NCBI GenBank assembly: GCA_039881145.1
Contig: JAYKKI010000029.1
Coordinates: 26,702,001-26,766,000, forward strand
Direction: 5' to 3'
DNA length: 64,000 nucleotides
Source: Druceiella hillmani
Taxonomy: Eukaryota; Arthropoda; Insecta; Lepidoptera; Hepialidae
Under the pieces are notes generated by a model. The model searched no databases. It was not told the DNA's origin and saw nothing but the letters and a program-made list of their open reading frames with translations. The position numbers were made by a program, and so were the translations under genes. This document shows positions 1 through 12,935 of the stretch, piece by piece. Numbering within the stretch: the first letter of the stretch is position 1; the number at the start of each line of letters is the position of its first letter.

Positions 1-26
1 GAACTTTTGCAGACATTAACATTTTT

Positions 27-158
27 ATTTGTGTATAATATGTCAAAGGAAACTTATCAAGATATTTTAAGCGTTGTTATTTCAGCAATATCTGACTTAG
101 AGAATGTGTAAGTGCCGAAGAAAGATTGCTTATTGCTTTAAGGTATGTAGGCATATAA
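27..158 (+). pseudogene. PIF/Harbinger transposase fragment, 5' part outside window
   Basis: The translation reads MSKETYQDILSVV, then, after a one- to two-base frame change near 105-110, AEERLLIALRYVG. HARBI1-type PIF/Harbinger transposases have a segment of this form just before the DDE domain, a helical MSKETF-like stretch followed by EERLL-TLRYLA. In the family, the transposase with its MADF or Myb-like partner moves DNA with a 3-bp TWA target duplication. No catalytic domain follows; the frame ends in a stop at about 157-159. It points toward the MADF/BESS-like remnant on the other strand, the same convergent layout as the better preserved element at 19825-20980. The element continues beyond the left edge, so its ends cannot be checked. 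The identification rests on two short blocks. Confidence 0.5.
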
Positions 159-467
159 ATACCGTTTTGGTTTTATTATCTACTTCATTAAAACAATCAG
201 TTACAGTTCTGTATAAGAAAAATCAATATCAATGTTACTTGGACCATCATTTGAATAATGGGACAAATGAATGGGACATATGAATAAGTGTTGAGAATAG
301 GTCGAAATTGTATAGAAAAGTTGAGAGGTACTTACTAGAATCACTCGTCACTTTCTGCGCAGGAGTACTCACAGAAGGTATGAGAGAAGAAGCAGTATTT
401 GATTGTCTAAAATAAAATGACAGACAGTGCAGAGAAGATAGGTGTTTATTAGCCTCATTTGATATCG

Positions 468-1000
468 TCAGCAAGCAGTAAAAGTTATTTTAAATTTTCG
501 TATTTGTTGAGCTGTCATGTTGTGAAAGTTAAAAAAACTTAAAAAGAAATGATTCATCACTGACTGATTTTCTGTAGTTTGCTTATGTTCATCTTCTTTT
601 AAACTTTTTTCAAGAAATTCATCTTTGCTACATCGAATTTCTTGTTGGGTCGTCGGCATATACCATGTAACAGACAATTTGTTGGCGTCGTTGGTAATAT
701 AAGTCACTCTTTTGTAGATTACTCAGGTTGTACCATATCTTGTGAACCGTTAGTGGCAGCATCTGTTACTTGTTATTCTTCAACTTCTGCATCAACTGAC
801 CGTGATTCACGTTCCTCAATAGATGGATTGTTACCACGGTTCGGAGATTCGTTAGCTGGTTTTACGGATGCTGAAATTAATGATAGATATTTTTTTGAGA
901 TAATAAGGTTTTTCAACTTGCGATCACTTGATGGTATTTTCAAACTACTTAGGAAAGTAAATCTTATATTGCATATCTACAACAGAAAATGGAAAGATGT
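468..1000 (-). pseudogene. Decayed MADF-BESS-like protein, probable Harbinger partner
   Basis: On the minus strand an open stretch (468-707) ends with a segment reading FFLSFFNFHNMTAQQIRKFK, which resembles a BESS motif, the C-terminal protein-interaction motif of Adf-1-like MADF proteins. Upstream in another frame lies a polar acidic linker (NNPSIEERESRSVDAEVEE, about 775-840) and, before it, residues resembling the end of a MADF domain (FLSSLKIPSSDRKLKNL). Stops and frame changes separate the blocks, so this is not an intact gene. MADF-BESS proteins are often the second product of insect PIF/Harbinger elements, which fits the transposase fragment at 27-158. The plus-strand 199-codon frame over 642-1241 is probably a shadow. 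The MADF part is weak; the BESS part is clearer. Confidence 0.4.
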
Positions 1001-1241
1001 ATCAAATCGTTTTTATGAACTTTGGAATTTGCTCAATTATTTGGGTGCTAGGAATGATAACCATGTAATGATTCAGCAGCGGCCTCTGCATAAGCAGGAT
1101 TCAACTCTGAGTTGTCAGACTATAAGAGCTAGCACTCTATCATATTATTTGCCGTTTTTGATATTGACGGGTTGTTTACAACGATTTAGCAGACACACCC
1201 ATTTACACCAAAATATTTTCGGAAGTATTGATCTCAGATGA

Positions 1242-2030
1242 ATTATATTTTCACCATTTAGTTATTTTGATATTAACTAACATTTTGAATATTTAGGAAT
1301 AATAGAATTAGTATAAATTTATGTTTAGTTTTTTTTATTAATAAAAGCAAATTGGTGTTCATTCAAAAAAGCAATATTTAGCTAATCGATTTATGTTGCT
1401 ACTCTAAAGAATACTTATATGATTTTTAAATAAAAATAAGAAACTTTTCTGCTACCACAAATTATGTTTTTTTTAAGAGGTTTTACAGAAATTCTTCCGT
1501 GGTCGCTATTTTGTTAAGTTTTATTAAGTTTTTAGAAAACATTATGTAATGGTTACATCAATTATTTAATAAATTGATTTTCGAATAACATGCTGCTTAA
1601 TTTAAAATAAACATTGTTTAAATTTTCTAAAATATTACTCTTCCTAACTGTATGGAACGCTGTAAGTTGTTGAACATTATTCAATGGGTAAAGTACATTT
1701 ATTTTTTTAGCTACGCTTAACTAATTTAATTTTATACAATTTCACTCTTATACAATTTCCTGTAGTAACATTTTTAGGATTTTATATATGCTACGTGATT
1801 GTATTACGATCTTCAACCTTGTACGTCAGTCTTGTAGCTCTTAAACTATATAAGCTCTGCGCCATTTTTAATACACGTTTTACAATGCTTTATTAATATT
1901 TCCATTAATTTAAAAAAAATTGTGAGAAGTTTTATCCTCAAAATACACTAAAGGTACTTACTTTAATTTATTTTTAGTGCAAAAATGATTTCCTGTTCAA
2001 TTAAATTTAAATTTGAGGAACGCAGTTATC
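1242..2030. other. AT-rich non-coding DNA
   Basis: No supportable frame, splice-flanked exon, RNA gene or repeat structure was seen here. Confidence 0.5.
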
Positions 2031-2032
2031 CA

Positions 2033-2360
2033 CTACCAGGTAAGGACTAAAGGGTATAAGGTTGAATTCTGTAAAACTACATTCTTTGACAGCAATTTTG
2101 GTAACGACAGGGTTTTATGGGGGTATATATAGTAGCACAAATTTATTTTTTTTATTAATATCACAGGTGTAGTAATAAATCGTTGCCAATTTCTTGTCTG
2201 AAAAAAAAAGTATTCTGAAAATAATATTCCTTTGCGATTGTACTTTGTTTTCTGGAGTGGAGCTAATTCAGATGACACTTCTCCCTTTGATCCTCTTTTC
2301 TTAAGAGGAACATAGTTTCATCTCCAGTAACAATGAGGTCGAAAATCGAAAATGAGGTAG
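2033..2360 (-). pseudogene. Mariner-like transposase fragment
   Basis: Minus-strand translation gives FDLIVTGDETMFLLRK, then a frame change to GSKGEVSSELAPLQKTKYNR followed by KGILF. Mariner-type transposases carry I-x-TGDE-x-W around the first catalytic Asp, followed by a basic stretch and a K-V-L/M-x-x-x-x-W strand, so the order fits. The Trp after TGDE is replaced by Met, and frameshifts interrupt the rest. Nothing recognisable of the second and third catalytic Asp regions remains, and no inverted repeats were found. It is a short dead fragment; the family call depends mainly on the TGDE block. Confidence 0.4.
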
Positions 2361-2876
2361 AAATAATCTACCAAATTTCACAGACGTTTAAAAACTGCAA
2401 CACTGGAATATAGTATTTATTTTTTTCATTTGTTTGCTTTTTTTTCTCAGTGATCGCATCTGATGATCTTTCTGGACGAGATTCATTTTCAATCGTTTCT
2501 TTTCTTCAAAGAAACTATTTTATTATATATTTTATGGTGGAGAAAGAAGGCGAAAATATTTCTTCGAGATGGTGACTATAAATATCTCTTTTTAATAGCA
2601 AAATTATTATGAATAACATATATGCGTTTCCATTGATCTATATATCAAGATACGAACAAAACGATATTTATCCAAATGGAAATGACGTCAGTTCATGTGC
2701 ATTTCTGTTACAATTAAACGAAACTACCACATCAGTCGCATGGCTGTCTGGATGCAACCATGGATATAGCCTTGTAGTAGTGTATACCTTATTTTATAAC
2801 TTCTTTAACCGAATTAAAAAAAAGCATATTCTCAATTCCTGAAGTAATGAAACATTGCACGAAGTGATGAAAAAAG

Positions 2877-2954
2877 TAATTTTGAACTCAATTTAAGAAT
2901 GCATTATACTATGTAATCTTAGTATAAGGCATTCTTCAATTGAGTTCAAAATTA
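2877..2954. repeat. 35-bp-arm inverted repeat, 8-nt loop
   Basis: Left arm 2877-2911 and right arm 2920-2954 are reverse complements with two mismatches; the spacer 2912-2919 is TGTAATCT. A transcript from either strand would form a 78-nt hairpin with about 33 paired positions. This could be a tiny foldback element, or a pre-miRNA/hairpin-siRNA source. No target duplication was recognised. Confidence 0.75.
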
Positions 2955-3906
2955 AATAATAATTAGTTTAAGAACAATAGTATTATACTAGATGTCACTA
3001 ACGAATTAAAACCGGTGCAATTAAGATAGCTCAACTGCCTTAATTGCATACTTTGCTAATTGGTTTGTATTTATGTCCTAGATTCTGCGGTTGTCTTTTA
3101 ATTGCATTATTTGAAATTGATGTCTTTTGATATATACTGAACGCCAAAATTCAGCCTTGTGTTATAAAAATTCTACCTCTACTACTGGGAGAAGTGAAAG
3201 TAGAAAGCAGTTAAGTACAAATTAAAATAAAAATTATTTTTTTTAAAATCTTGGTAAATCATCTTAAGAATGATAATAAGTATATTATAAATGTACAAGT
3301 GTGAAACATTTTTAGGATATAAGTGTAACAAGGACACGTATACAAAAATCGGTAAAATTAAACGTGGTACTAAATTTTATATTTTTCACGTTTTCCCGAC
3401 CCAAAGTTTATGACATAGTTCGAGTAGTCGGCGCTGGAAATGCGATTATGCTATAATTGAAATATACATCGTCGGTGATGAAAAGGTTAAAAGCCGAATG
3501 TATCTTAAAAAATGCTTAAAACTGTATAATATTGTAAAACTCAACGGATATATATTTATATCTACGGCATAGTTTCGGTAATAATTTACCTTGTACTACT
3601 ATTTTCACATAATGTTAATTTAACATATTTCTTCATTGCTTTGTTGCAAAATAAGTAAGGCACAAGATATGTAAAACATACTGACTAATCGGGATCGCAT
3701 TAAAAGTCTATTTCGCAACATAAGTAAACGCAAGTTTTCAACAAAAATGCTACCGCATTACGCTTCAAATATTATACAAAGTATTATTAAATCATGTTAT
3801 CTTATATTATTATGCTTTCATTTGATTCTCTTTCTAACAAAAAGCAGCAGTTTCACAAATTAGTTATATTAGGGATATGTACATATACATTTTATATACA
3901 TATGTT

Positions 3907-3907
<1 letters not shown>
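2955..3907. other. AT-rich non-coding DNA
   Basis: No gene or structured element recognised. Confidence 0.5.

Positions 3908-3976
<69 letters not shown>
3908..3976. repeat. (TA)n microsatellite
   Basis: An uninterrupted run of about 34 TA dinucleotides. Repetitive Tyr-Ile frames over it are artefacts. Confidence 0.95.
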
Positions 3977-3979
<3 letters not shown>

Positions 3980-6200
3980 GTATAACAATAGTAATAGGAA
4001 AGACAGAACAAATATTTTATGGTACCCTTAATAAGAAACTGACAATTTGCTTAAATGAAAACGATTAAAAATCTTGAATTTATGTCAATCCGCGTAAAAA
4101 TATGATAAAAAACAAATGACACAAGCGTTATAATTTGGATCCATATTTTAGATTAATTCTTTGATAATTCATTTCGATCAGAAAATCGTGGGCACTAGTT
4201 AATGGCAAAAATATAGATAATTGTATTCCAATATCTTGTTTAGTTTGAAATTAAACAAACACAACCTAAACAAGACTAAAACCTCGAAATGTATTAAACG
4301 AAGCTAAACACGAGAGTTCTATTAAGATTAGGTTAGCCACCTTCTGTATTCATCACAGATTGGTTCCATGCCATAATATTGTATTGTAATGAGGACACAC
4401 GTGCGTAATTTTCAGCTCTCTGTTCAGCAATCTCTTGACAGATAGTGGGCGATAATTTGACTTTATTATTAGTTAGAAAATCGTGGAATTAGTTCGTATC
4501 ATTCCTCCCTCACAGCCCGCATCCATAATAAGTTCTTCATTGAAGTAATTAATTTCACGTTCAATACCGACTCGGTTCTACAATCCATCTTTGATTTGTT
4601 GGATTATGATATTCTGTGATATATAAGTGTATAATGGGTAAAATAGGGAGTTGCAAATGACATATTGTTTGAAATATTATTTTGTTGATATATCTAGGTG
4701 CATTAATTGAATTAATATACTTGATGAAAGTATATATATATATGAATATTTTACATTTAATGTATTTCACAGGAAGATAGGCATGCGTTTTACATTCACT
4801 TGGAGATAACCAGGCATAAAATACCTGTACTGTGTGTATTGAAAAGTTTCTAAGTTATTACAATAACGCGCTTCAAATTGAAATTTACTTTTATAAGAAT
4901 CCTGCTTTACGGCAGGAAAAAGCAATGTCTCATTGTTATTTTTATACATTTACGACTAGTGTTTAAGATTTGTGCAGACTTTTGTCGCTTAAACTTATTT
5001 AGTCTTTTTGTTATGTCACCCAGAAGTTTCCATCTCTTTTCATGTGTGCATATATTCTCCTGATTTATTTTTAATTATTTCCCTAGAGAATGTTTACGTT
5101 TTATAAAGTAATTTTAAAAATAATTTTACTTAACCTAAAATAATGTTGTTTGTATTTCATAAAGTTTTTGTTGCATATATTTTCATTTCCCCTTTTTTTT
5201 ATCTTGTTTTTTTATTTCTGGTCGAGCTGTACTAAATAGTAACAGATAGTATTTTAATAAATAAATACTTTAATGAATTTTACATGTCCATTATACTAAG
5301 TAAAAAAAATAAGGGTACTATATAAAAATTCACAAGCGTTTCTGAAAACAATTACGTTGACTTACGGGTTGCCCCGTAAGTCCTAGACTAACCAAAAAAG
5401 GAGATAAGCCAAGTTACGACTAGGTCACTGACAAAATTTGACGTTAATAAAAATCTGTTAGTTTTCGAGATATGGACAATTTTTTAAAATTTGTTAAAAT
5501 TACTATGCTATTTGAATTTTTGGGTACTATGGGTACAAATTAAGTCTGATTGCCCATTTTTTTTAGTTAGTAATAGCTGAGTAAAAGCGTTTTGAATAAA
5601 TTGAAACATTTTACGCTAACTAATACGGTTCTCCCATGAAAGAAATTCAAAAATTACGTTCTAAAATTTTGTAATTTTCATAACTCAAATTTTATTGTCT
5701 GTGGTGAAAATAAATACAGAACTGGCAAACTATTTCGAAAATTGGTGCATATTATGTAAAAATTATAATAATAAAAATCTTATCCTTTTAACTGTAAAAG
5801 TAAGATTTATATACTTAATTACAGAATGCAATTAGGTAATTATCATATATAATTAATTATCATATTAATTAAATTATATAATTAAATGAAATTAGGTTAT
5901 TATCTTATATTTCAATTTTCATATAAATGTATTTTTCTTTAAAGTTTTTTTCGTAGAAGGTATTAAATACTCCTTGGAAACAATAGATATAATTTAAGGT
6001 TAAAAATATTCTAACAATCTGTTCAAAAACTTAAATTTATATTATTCATTATAAAAAATCTTCAAACTGCCTGCAATTGGCTCTAATGTACGTGCGACAT
6101 CGAAGCAACAGAAGTAATATAAGGTTAGAAACAATTTTAATTATGGTTAAAATTATTCAAAGCAACTTCATTTCAAAGGCAGCAACTTAGCAAAAGTTTC
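3977..6200. other. AT-rich non-coding DNA with a small GC-rich hairpin
   Basis: No gene was recognised. A perfect 10-bp stem (5359-5368 and 5373-5382, GACTTACGGG and its complement, loop TTGC) stands out because it is GC-rich in an AT-rich setting. Its role is unknown; a transposon subterminal hairpin is one possibility. Confidence 0.5.
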
Positions 6201-6329
6201 AACACTTTTAACACATTTTGTTTAAATGGTGCCACGTCAGGAACAAATGTACAAGGACGAAGAACGACACATTCGTTTATTTATCTACTTTAATGTATCT
6301 GATTGACACATATGGCGAACTTATTACTA

Positions 6330-6480
6330 CGAGAGCAACCTCTCACAGCCAACGAGAACACCAGTCCAGCCCCGCACGGCGAGCGGCCGGGAATCGAACT
6401 CGGGTCCCCGCGGTGCACCACGCCGCCAAAGGCTGTATGCCTTAAGATCAATCCAACACACTACGGTGGCGACATTTATG
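6330..6480 (-). repeat. tRNA-like SINE block
   Basis: A GC-rich island in AT-rich DNA. On the minus strand, GAGTTCGATTCCCGGC matches a tRNA B box and T arm (GGTTCGANTCC consensus). Upstream are TGGCGGCGTGG, a poor A box, and a Leu-like anticodon-loop string CTTAAGG. Spacing and pairing do not fit a functional tRNA. A tRNA-derived SINE head, possibly rearranged, is the best explanation. No poly-A tail or target duplication was identified. Confidence 0.45.
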
Positions 6481-6525
6481 TGTAGTTTAAAAAATATTTT
6501 GAAATAACCTCTGTTTTCGACTTCT

Positions 6526-6592
6526 CGTCAGCCTGACGGTTGGTTCCTCCGTCGTTAGCCTGGTGAATGGTTCCTCCTTGTCAGCCTCTACT
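6526..6592. repeat. Short imperfect direct repeat
   Basis: The phrase GTCAGCCTG...GGTTCCTCC recurs about every 27-29 bp: GTCAGCCTGACGGTTGGTTC, then GTTAGCCTGGTGAATGGTTC, then a partial GTCAGCCTC. It is a minisatellite of about two and a half copies next to the SINE-like block. Confidence 0.6.
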
Positions 6593-6599
6593 TTTCTTG

Positions 6600-8525
6600 T
6601 AATCTTTAATTATAATTTTAAGAAAAATCTGAAGGCCTGTACACGATTAAGAGAGAGCGTTCTCGCCCAATAAGGAGCCAGTAGTAACGGTAGTATTTGT
6701 ACTCAAAAATATGGAAAATACCTTATTTTAAATCCATAACTAATTCATATTTTGAGAATCGGCTTACTAAAACATTTATTTTAGTGTAGATTGGAATAAA
6801 ATAGGTATAAAAATTACGTCAAAACTACAAAATATGTTCTGAAAACAGGGGTTATTTCAATAATCAACTCTATCGCAGAAAGTTTTACCTATTATGTTTC
6901 TGGTACTAGATTCTATTTGGCATGTGGTATACTTATTCATGTCATTTTTTTCAGAAAAAAATATCGATAGTTAGTACGTAAAATTTCAAATCGAAAATGT
7001 TACATTTGTGTATAACGGCCTCGTTAAAACTGTGTATGCATTGACACATTGACAAAAATGCATCATCCTAAGACCGTACATTTTTAACGGGTTGTAATTT
7101 TTTTTTAATTTCTATATCTAAATAAAGATAATTTTAAGAAATCTCCTAATATTATTGTACATTATGTAGCAGTACAAAAATTCAAAAGAGTCTTAATTTT
7201 CCGGAAACATAATATCTTACTGCTAACGTACAGGCGATATTTAAAAAAAAAAGGCTAAAAAACCAATCAATTAATTATTGTTAATTGTTTGCATCAAATA
7301 TTTCTTGAATACTGAAAGTATTTAGTAGCAAATGGCTGCTATTATTTGGTATAGACGATAAATTTACCAATATCAAGTGTGCATAAAATTTATCACAAAT
7401 TATAAATAAATGTATGAATAAATAATAATGTCAAATTATTAGTGTTGCAAAAAAGTATAGTGCTATTTGTTTAGAGTATTTATTCTGATTTTTGGAACGA
7501 AAACTGTATTTCCAAGTACGTACTTGTTTATTTTGTATTAAAGAAACTTCATGCTTTGTTATTTTACTTAAATTATAATACTTTTATATCAGATCTGGAA
7601 GTAAAGCATTTTTTTTAATTTTTGCTAATAACCATTTTTGTTAATTTCATTGTAAGAGAAATAGAAATTCACTTTTTTATACTTGTGCGATAAGTATAAA
7701 ATACAAATACAAACTATGTGCGATAAGTATAAAAAAAGAATTTAACTTTATTCTTTCAAAAGGTAAAATTCGTTGTATATTTTTAGGATAATCTAAAGGT
7801 TCGTTATATTTTGGCTATGCTTAGAAAATTATAGAGGCAGTATATTCATAATAATAATAGTGGTAAAAAAGAGTATTTTAGGGTAATTTTATAAAAGCAT
7901 AAAATTACGTAAACATTGTAAAAAAATTAAAACAATATAGGTAACGTCCAAAATACCAAACGCTATTTATAACGGGCAATGTTAACTGATGTGCGGACCT
8001 TATCCCTACTTGGGAACTTAGTGCGTATTTATGAATCCTCTATTTTATGTAGATCATAACACTGGATATTACTTTCTATAGAAGTCTGCTGTAGTGATTA
8101 TACAATACAATAAAATTGATAGTAGACGCTAATTGTAAAACTGAATTTCTTATATTTTTGGACAGCGTATACTGCTCTTACTGTAAATAAAAAATAATAT
8201 TGAGGAACAGTGAATCGGGAAGAAATATGTTGTATTCAAGTTATTCAAAAATCCACTTTGAAAGGGATAAAATAATACATATCCACGTAGCGCAAACTTA
8301 TTTCATTCTGTCTTACCACGTTATTAACGCATTAGATAATGGTTGACATATATAATTTAGACGATAGTAAAATAACAACCCCCAAAATAAAAACCCCGGC
8401 AAATATGAAAAATGCCCAAAATGGGAAAGCAATATGATAACAACCTTTGCAAAAATATTAATTCTGAAATTATTAAGTATGGTATATTGAACAAAGTAAC
8501 AAAATAGGTGTTTTATAGAAATATT
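6600..8525. other. AT-rich non-coding DNA
   Basis: No gene recognised; only low-complexity A/T runs. Confidence 0.5.
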
Positions 8526-8529
8526 AAAG

Positions 8530-8791
8530 GTAGCTTAATATAACAAGACTTAATATAACCTAACTCTACTTAACTTGGCCTAATAAAACCAAACCTAAAA
8601 CATAAACTAACATAATCTGACCTAATCTAACGTGGCCTAACTTAATATAAACTAACCTAATATAACCTTAACTATACTAACATAGTTTAACCTAACCAAG
8701 CATAATCTAATCTAACCTAATTTAACATAACCTCACCAAACTTAACATAACCTAACCTAACATAACTTAACCTGGCCTGACCTATCCTAAC
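8530..8791. repeat. Degenerate CCTAA-rich tract, telomere-like
   Basis: About 260 bp dominated by variants of TAACCTAA and TAACATAACC. CCTAA is the complement of TTAGG, the usual insect telomere unit. The units are interrupted and variable (ATAA, CTTAA, GGCCTAA insertions), so this is an interstitial, decayed or independently grown array rather than a telomere. Confidence 0.7.
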
Positions 8792-8799
8792 CAGATTTT

Positions 8800-11700
8800 G
8801 TTTATGCTTCGCACACTGCATCTTCTACTAAAATATTTATAGCATTATTCATGATGTCTAGGCTCCGTGATACATAAAGATGTTTAAATTTTGATTAATC
8901 ACATTACCCGATTAGACTTATTATTCGTAATGTCCGGGTATTTTATGTAATACGCTCATTAATAACTTGGCCTATAACATATTACACTAAGGACTGAAAT
9001 GGAATACAGCCATATAGATATATTCAATAAAATAAAGTAATTTTGTATGTCAAAAATATTTCTATCGTGAAGCATGAGATGTGCGAAATATATGGATTTG
9101 TTTCAAGTATACATGATGCTTTTATCTTTGTTATAAAATAAAACCAAAATGCAGTAAAATACCGTCCAAAAGTTCAAATTTCTAAATAATCTAACGAAAA
9201 ACAGCGCATTTGATCATAAATTTAAACATTTCCAACAGGTATATGAAATTTTGTAAGAGAAAAATGCTATCGCGTAAATTTATATTACTGAGTCTTCTTC
9301 AGATTTTTAGGTCTGATGATCATGAAACTAATAGACGTTTGCGCTAATTTATAAATGTGGTAATAGCAAATACTTAAATTTTGATCATATTCACTACATG
9401 TATAGATTATTTGATTCGAGTGCTTGGTTCATGTACGTATATAACTTAGTGATTAAAAATATACAAATGGTTCTTACCATTTGTATATTTTATATTTTCT
9501 TTACAAAGAAATATGAAACAAGAATTAGGAAAGGAATATTTACTGTAAAAGAAAAGGTCTCTAGCATTGAAACAAAAATCTAAGTAGCTTTCCAGAAACC
9601 TCACTAAATTGAATATATACTTTTTGACGACTGCTGTTGCCTTTGTTAAGTACATGGTTTCTAAAGCTCGAACATCACATGAAGCATAAATTCATGTATT
9701 CCAAACTATCGAAAGTTATGTAGTATATACTTAATTTGTCTATTTCTTTCTCTACCCCTGAGCTTTCTTAATTCATATGAAGGAAGTTCCAGAGAGAAGG
9801 AAGTAAATAAGGAAACTCTCGAAAATTTTCTCTCATTTAAAATATAGAAAATGTGATTCATAATATTTCTATTTTTTCACATTTGTATATTACAGTTAAA
9901 TCTAGGATAAAAATGACACTAAAAGATAAAAAAATATAGTATCATCAACAAGAAATAAAAGATAGCCATTTTATACATACATTTATTAAAATTAAAAACA
10001 ATTAATGAAACGTTAAATTTCTACTCAATATGGATAATTTCTCTTAAAATATGTGTTTTTATTTCATAAACAAGTGTTTATGGTAGTTTAAAATGTAATT
10101 AATTTTTGCTAAGATTTAATGGAATTCTGCCTGTATGCGGTGTTCGCTCACAATATTACTTAGTTCCACTTAACATTGCACAGTTTCGATTGTTAAAGTC
10201 GTTGTATGATTAGTATAAGATAATTAGGTAATTAAAGTGAAGAAGGTGAAACATATCGCCTTAAATAATTTCATTAAAACTTTCCATTTTTTCATATTTT
10301 ATAGCGTTTTTATAATGCAATCAAAACTTCTTTTTTAAATGTAAAGGAGACAAAAATACGATAAATTAAGTTTAGACAAAATTAACACTGTATTAAATAT
10401 TAAAACGTCTCATCACTAATTCATTTACAGCTTTTAGGTAAAAAGCTTTTGTTTCACTTTTAAATGGTGCTGCGAATTGTTAATTAAGTAGTATTTCATC
10501 CCATAAGTTGAAATCAAATACAAAACGCTGATTTTATTTATTTATTGTTATTAATATTTTATTATAGGACCATTATACAAATAAGTAACCATTTCATACA
10601 ATAATAGAATTTTTGACAAATCATTTCCTTTCATTATAATATTGTTAGATTTTAAGGAAGAGGAATTAAAGAATACCGATATAATTCCATTAGAAATGGC
10701 AACAATAAGTCAAAATAATTACTTCGTGAATTCTTAGCAGTATTCTTCTTTTCTTTTAAACTTGTTCATTGGACAATCGAAAAGTAAATTTCACAAATTT
10801 AACAGTTTTCTTGAACAATAACTAGTGAAAGCTTGCTTTGCTCATGTTTAAATCGGTTTTGAATAGAAATGAAATATAATAATACCGTAAATGTAGAGCT
10901 ACTGTTAGAAAAATAACGCGAAAACTCACCTCTGGGAAATCAATAAATATATTTAATGCATTAATTTTAATTTCTTGGAAAATATACAAAATACACACTT
11001 AATAAAATGTGTGCAAACGATTTTTTTTACAAAATCTAATTATTTCCTTTCCCTTGATATTTGTTCCGGAAAACTAAATATTTTATCACGATCCAAAGAA
11101 TAGTATAATGTTAATACTTACTAACTGGCTTTGGAGGAGGAATGTTGAGTGTTCTGACATTCAGCTTTTTAAATATCTTATTTTTTGAATAAATAGGCGA
11201 ATCTCGAGCATAACTCTCGTCTCGTAATCCTCATAATCGTCTCATAATGCTCGAATATAAACTAGTAGGTTAAAAGTAGGAAGGTTTTTAATAATTATAG
11301 TACAAACATACGCTATATAATTGCTGAATTATCCTTATGAGATTGCCATCTATAATATCTAAACAATTAGAAAAAAAATTATATTTAACAAATGGCCAAC
11401 GGTTATTTTATTCCATGCACTTTACGTTAGTTCTGGGATATAATGACCTTTCTACATTTTATCACTGCATTTCATAAGATGTCTCCCAACAACATTTCAC
11501 TCAATGGGGTAATAGTAACAAAAATTTTACCCTAATTTCCATCTATGGGGAGAAACCCTAAAACAATTTTGCCGTAATTTTACTTCACGTTTGTTTTGAG
11601 TTAAAAAATCATGTGAAATATATTCGGTAGAGGTGATGAGATAAGGATATTATTACACAAATATGATATCTTGATACTTACAACAAGATGTTTATCCTCA

Positions 11701-12770
11701 TCTTTAAACACTAGATTAAATTTAAATGTTATGTGTATGTATGTGTAAAATATTAATGTATTTAAATACGTAGGTGTAGTCTCCTTCTAAATAGGAATAT
11801 TATACGATCAATAGAATTCATCATATATGTATCTGAAGTGTGTAGGTAGAAACTTGAATAAATGGGATATTTTGTTTTCATTAGAATATGCGTATTTTCT
11901 AAAAAAAAATCAGAACACCCTGACGTTGTGGGCAAGTAACGTGCGGTAGCTGTTCGACCTTCAGCTGTACGCAAAATAAACGGTAATTTTCACACATTAA
12001 CTTTTATACATAGTCAAGTTTTATTCGGTTTTAAAGTTCAAAGTGACACTTATACCGTTATATTCTCGAATATTATACAACTTTGATTTCGTTCTATTCT
12101 GCGAGAGCAAGCAACTGAAATTATAAAATTACGTTGTTCTATCTTTCACTAAAGCAGCATTTCATATAGAATTTTTAACTTTATAACGCCATTTAAAATT
12201 TCAAATCAGGCGAATTGTAATAGGGCTGATCAAGCTTCACGAGCTCAAACCTAAAACATCTGTAGTGTTTAAAAAATTGCGAAGATGAGTACTTTTTTCT
12301 TTTTTGTCATAGAAAATTCTAACGAATACTTGAGAGAGGAAAATATTTCATCGAAAACATCAAATCGATATTTTGGATGTGTTCGGGTGTCAGAGAAAAA
12401 CTTATTATACAGTTCGTTATATTTTGATCTGCGTAATTTGAAAAATTCTGTTTATACATTGTAGCTTAAAAAAGAACGTTTTTTTCTCAAAACTGCTATT
12501 TTAAAGTCGACATCTTATATCTCAAAAATATTGATCAACCAATATGAACAAAATATTAACATCTTTGTGACATAAAAAATGAGGCTTCAAATTTAATATC
12601 CAATTTTTCAAAATAGTAATTTTGAACTACATCTACATAATTTTATTATTATTTTAATTACAGTACAAATAAATATATTGGAATTGAGCGTTATTAAATG
12701 TAAAAAATAAACCTTAACTGCAGTATCAAGTGGTATCTTAATTTTTCTCATTTTATTTGACAGGAATAGA
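8800..12770. other. AT-rich non-coding DNA
   Basis: No gene recognised. A small perfect hairpin lies at 9456-9491 (15-16-bp arms, loop TCTT). Confidence 0.5.
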
Positions 12771-12935
12771 CTTCATTCCATAGAATGTGGTAACGGCACA
12801 GTGGGGGAGGAGGGGGGGGAGGGTGACGTGTAGTCACAACTAACAATGGTGCCCTATCGCCGTCAAGAATGAAAGCACGTCGCGGTAACGTATAAAGGAC
12901 CGCCTATCGTTGGGCGTCATTACATTGTGCTCTAC
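12770..12935. other. GC-rich island with G-run
   Basis: The G-run at 12803-12823 (five G, AGGA, eight G, A, three G) meets a four-tract G-quadruplex pattern if the eight-G run is split. It is followed by an imperfect GTGAC...GTCAC inverted repeat and otherwise unique sequence. No open frame is convincing. Confidence 0.6.

Noticed and set aside
3794..4068. Frames rich in alternating Tyr and Ile
   Set aside because: They translate a (TA)n microsatellite.
5359..5386. Helitron end at the GC-rich hairpin
   Set aside because: CTAG follows the stem immediately instead of after about 10 nt, and no other Helitron signal is present.
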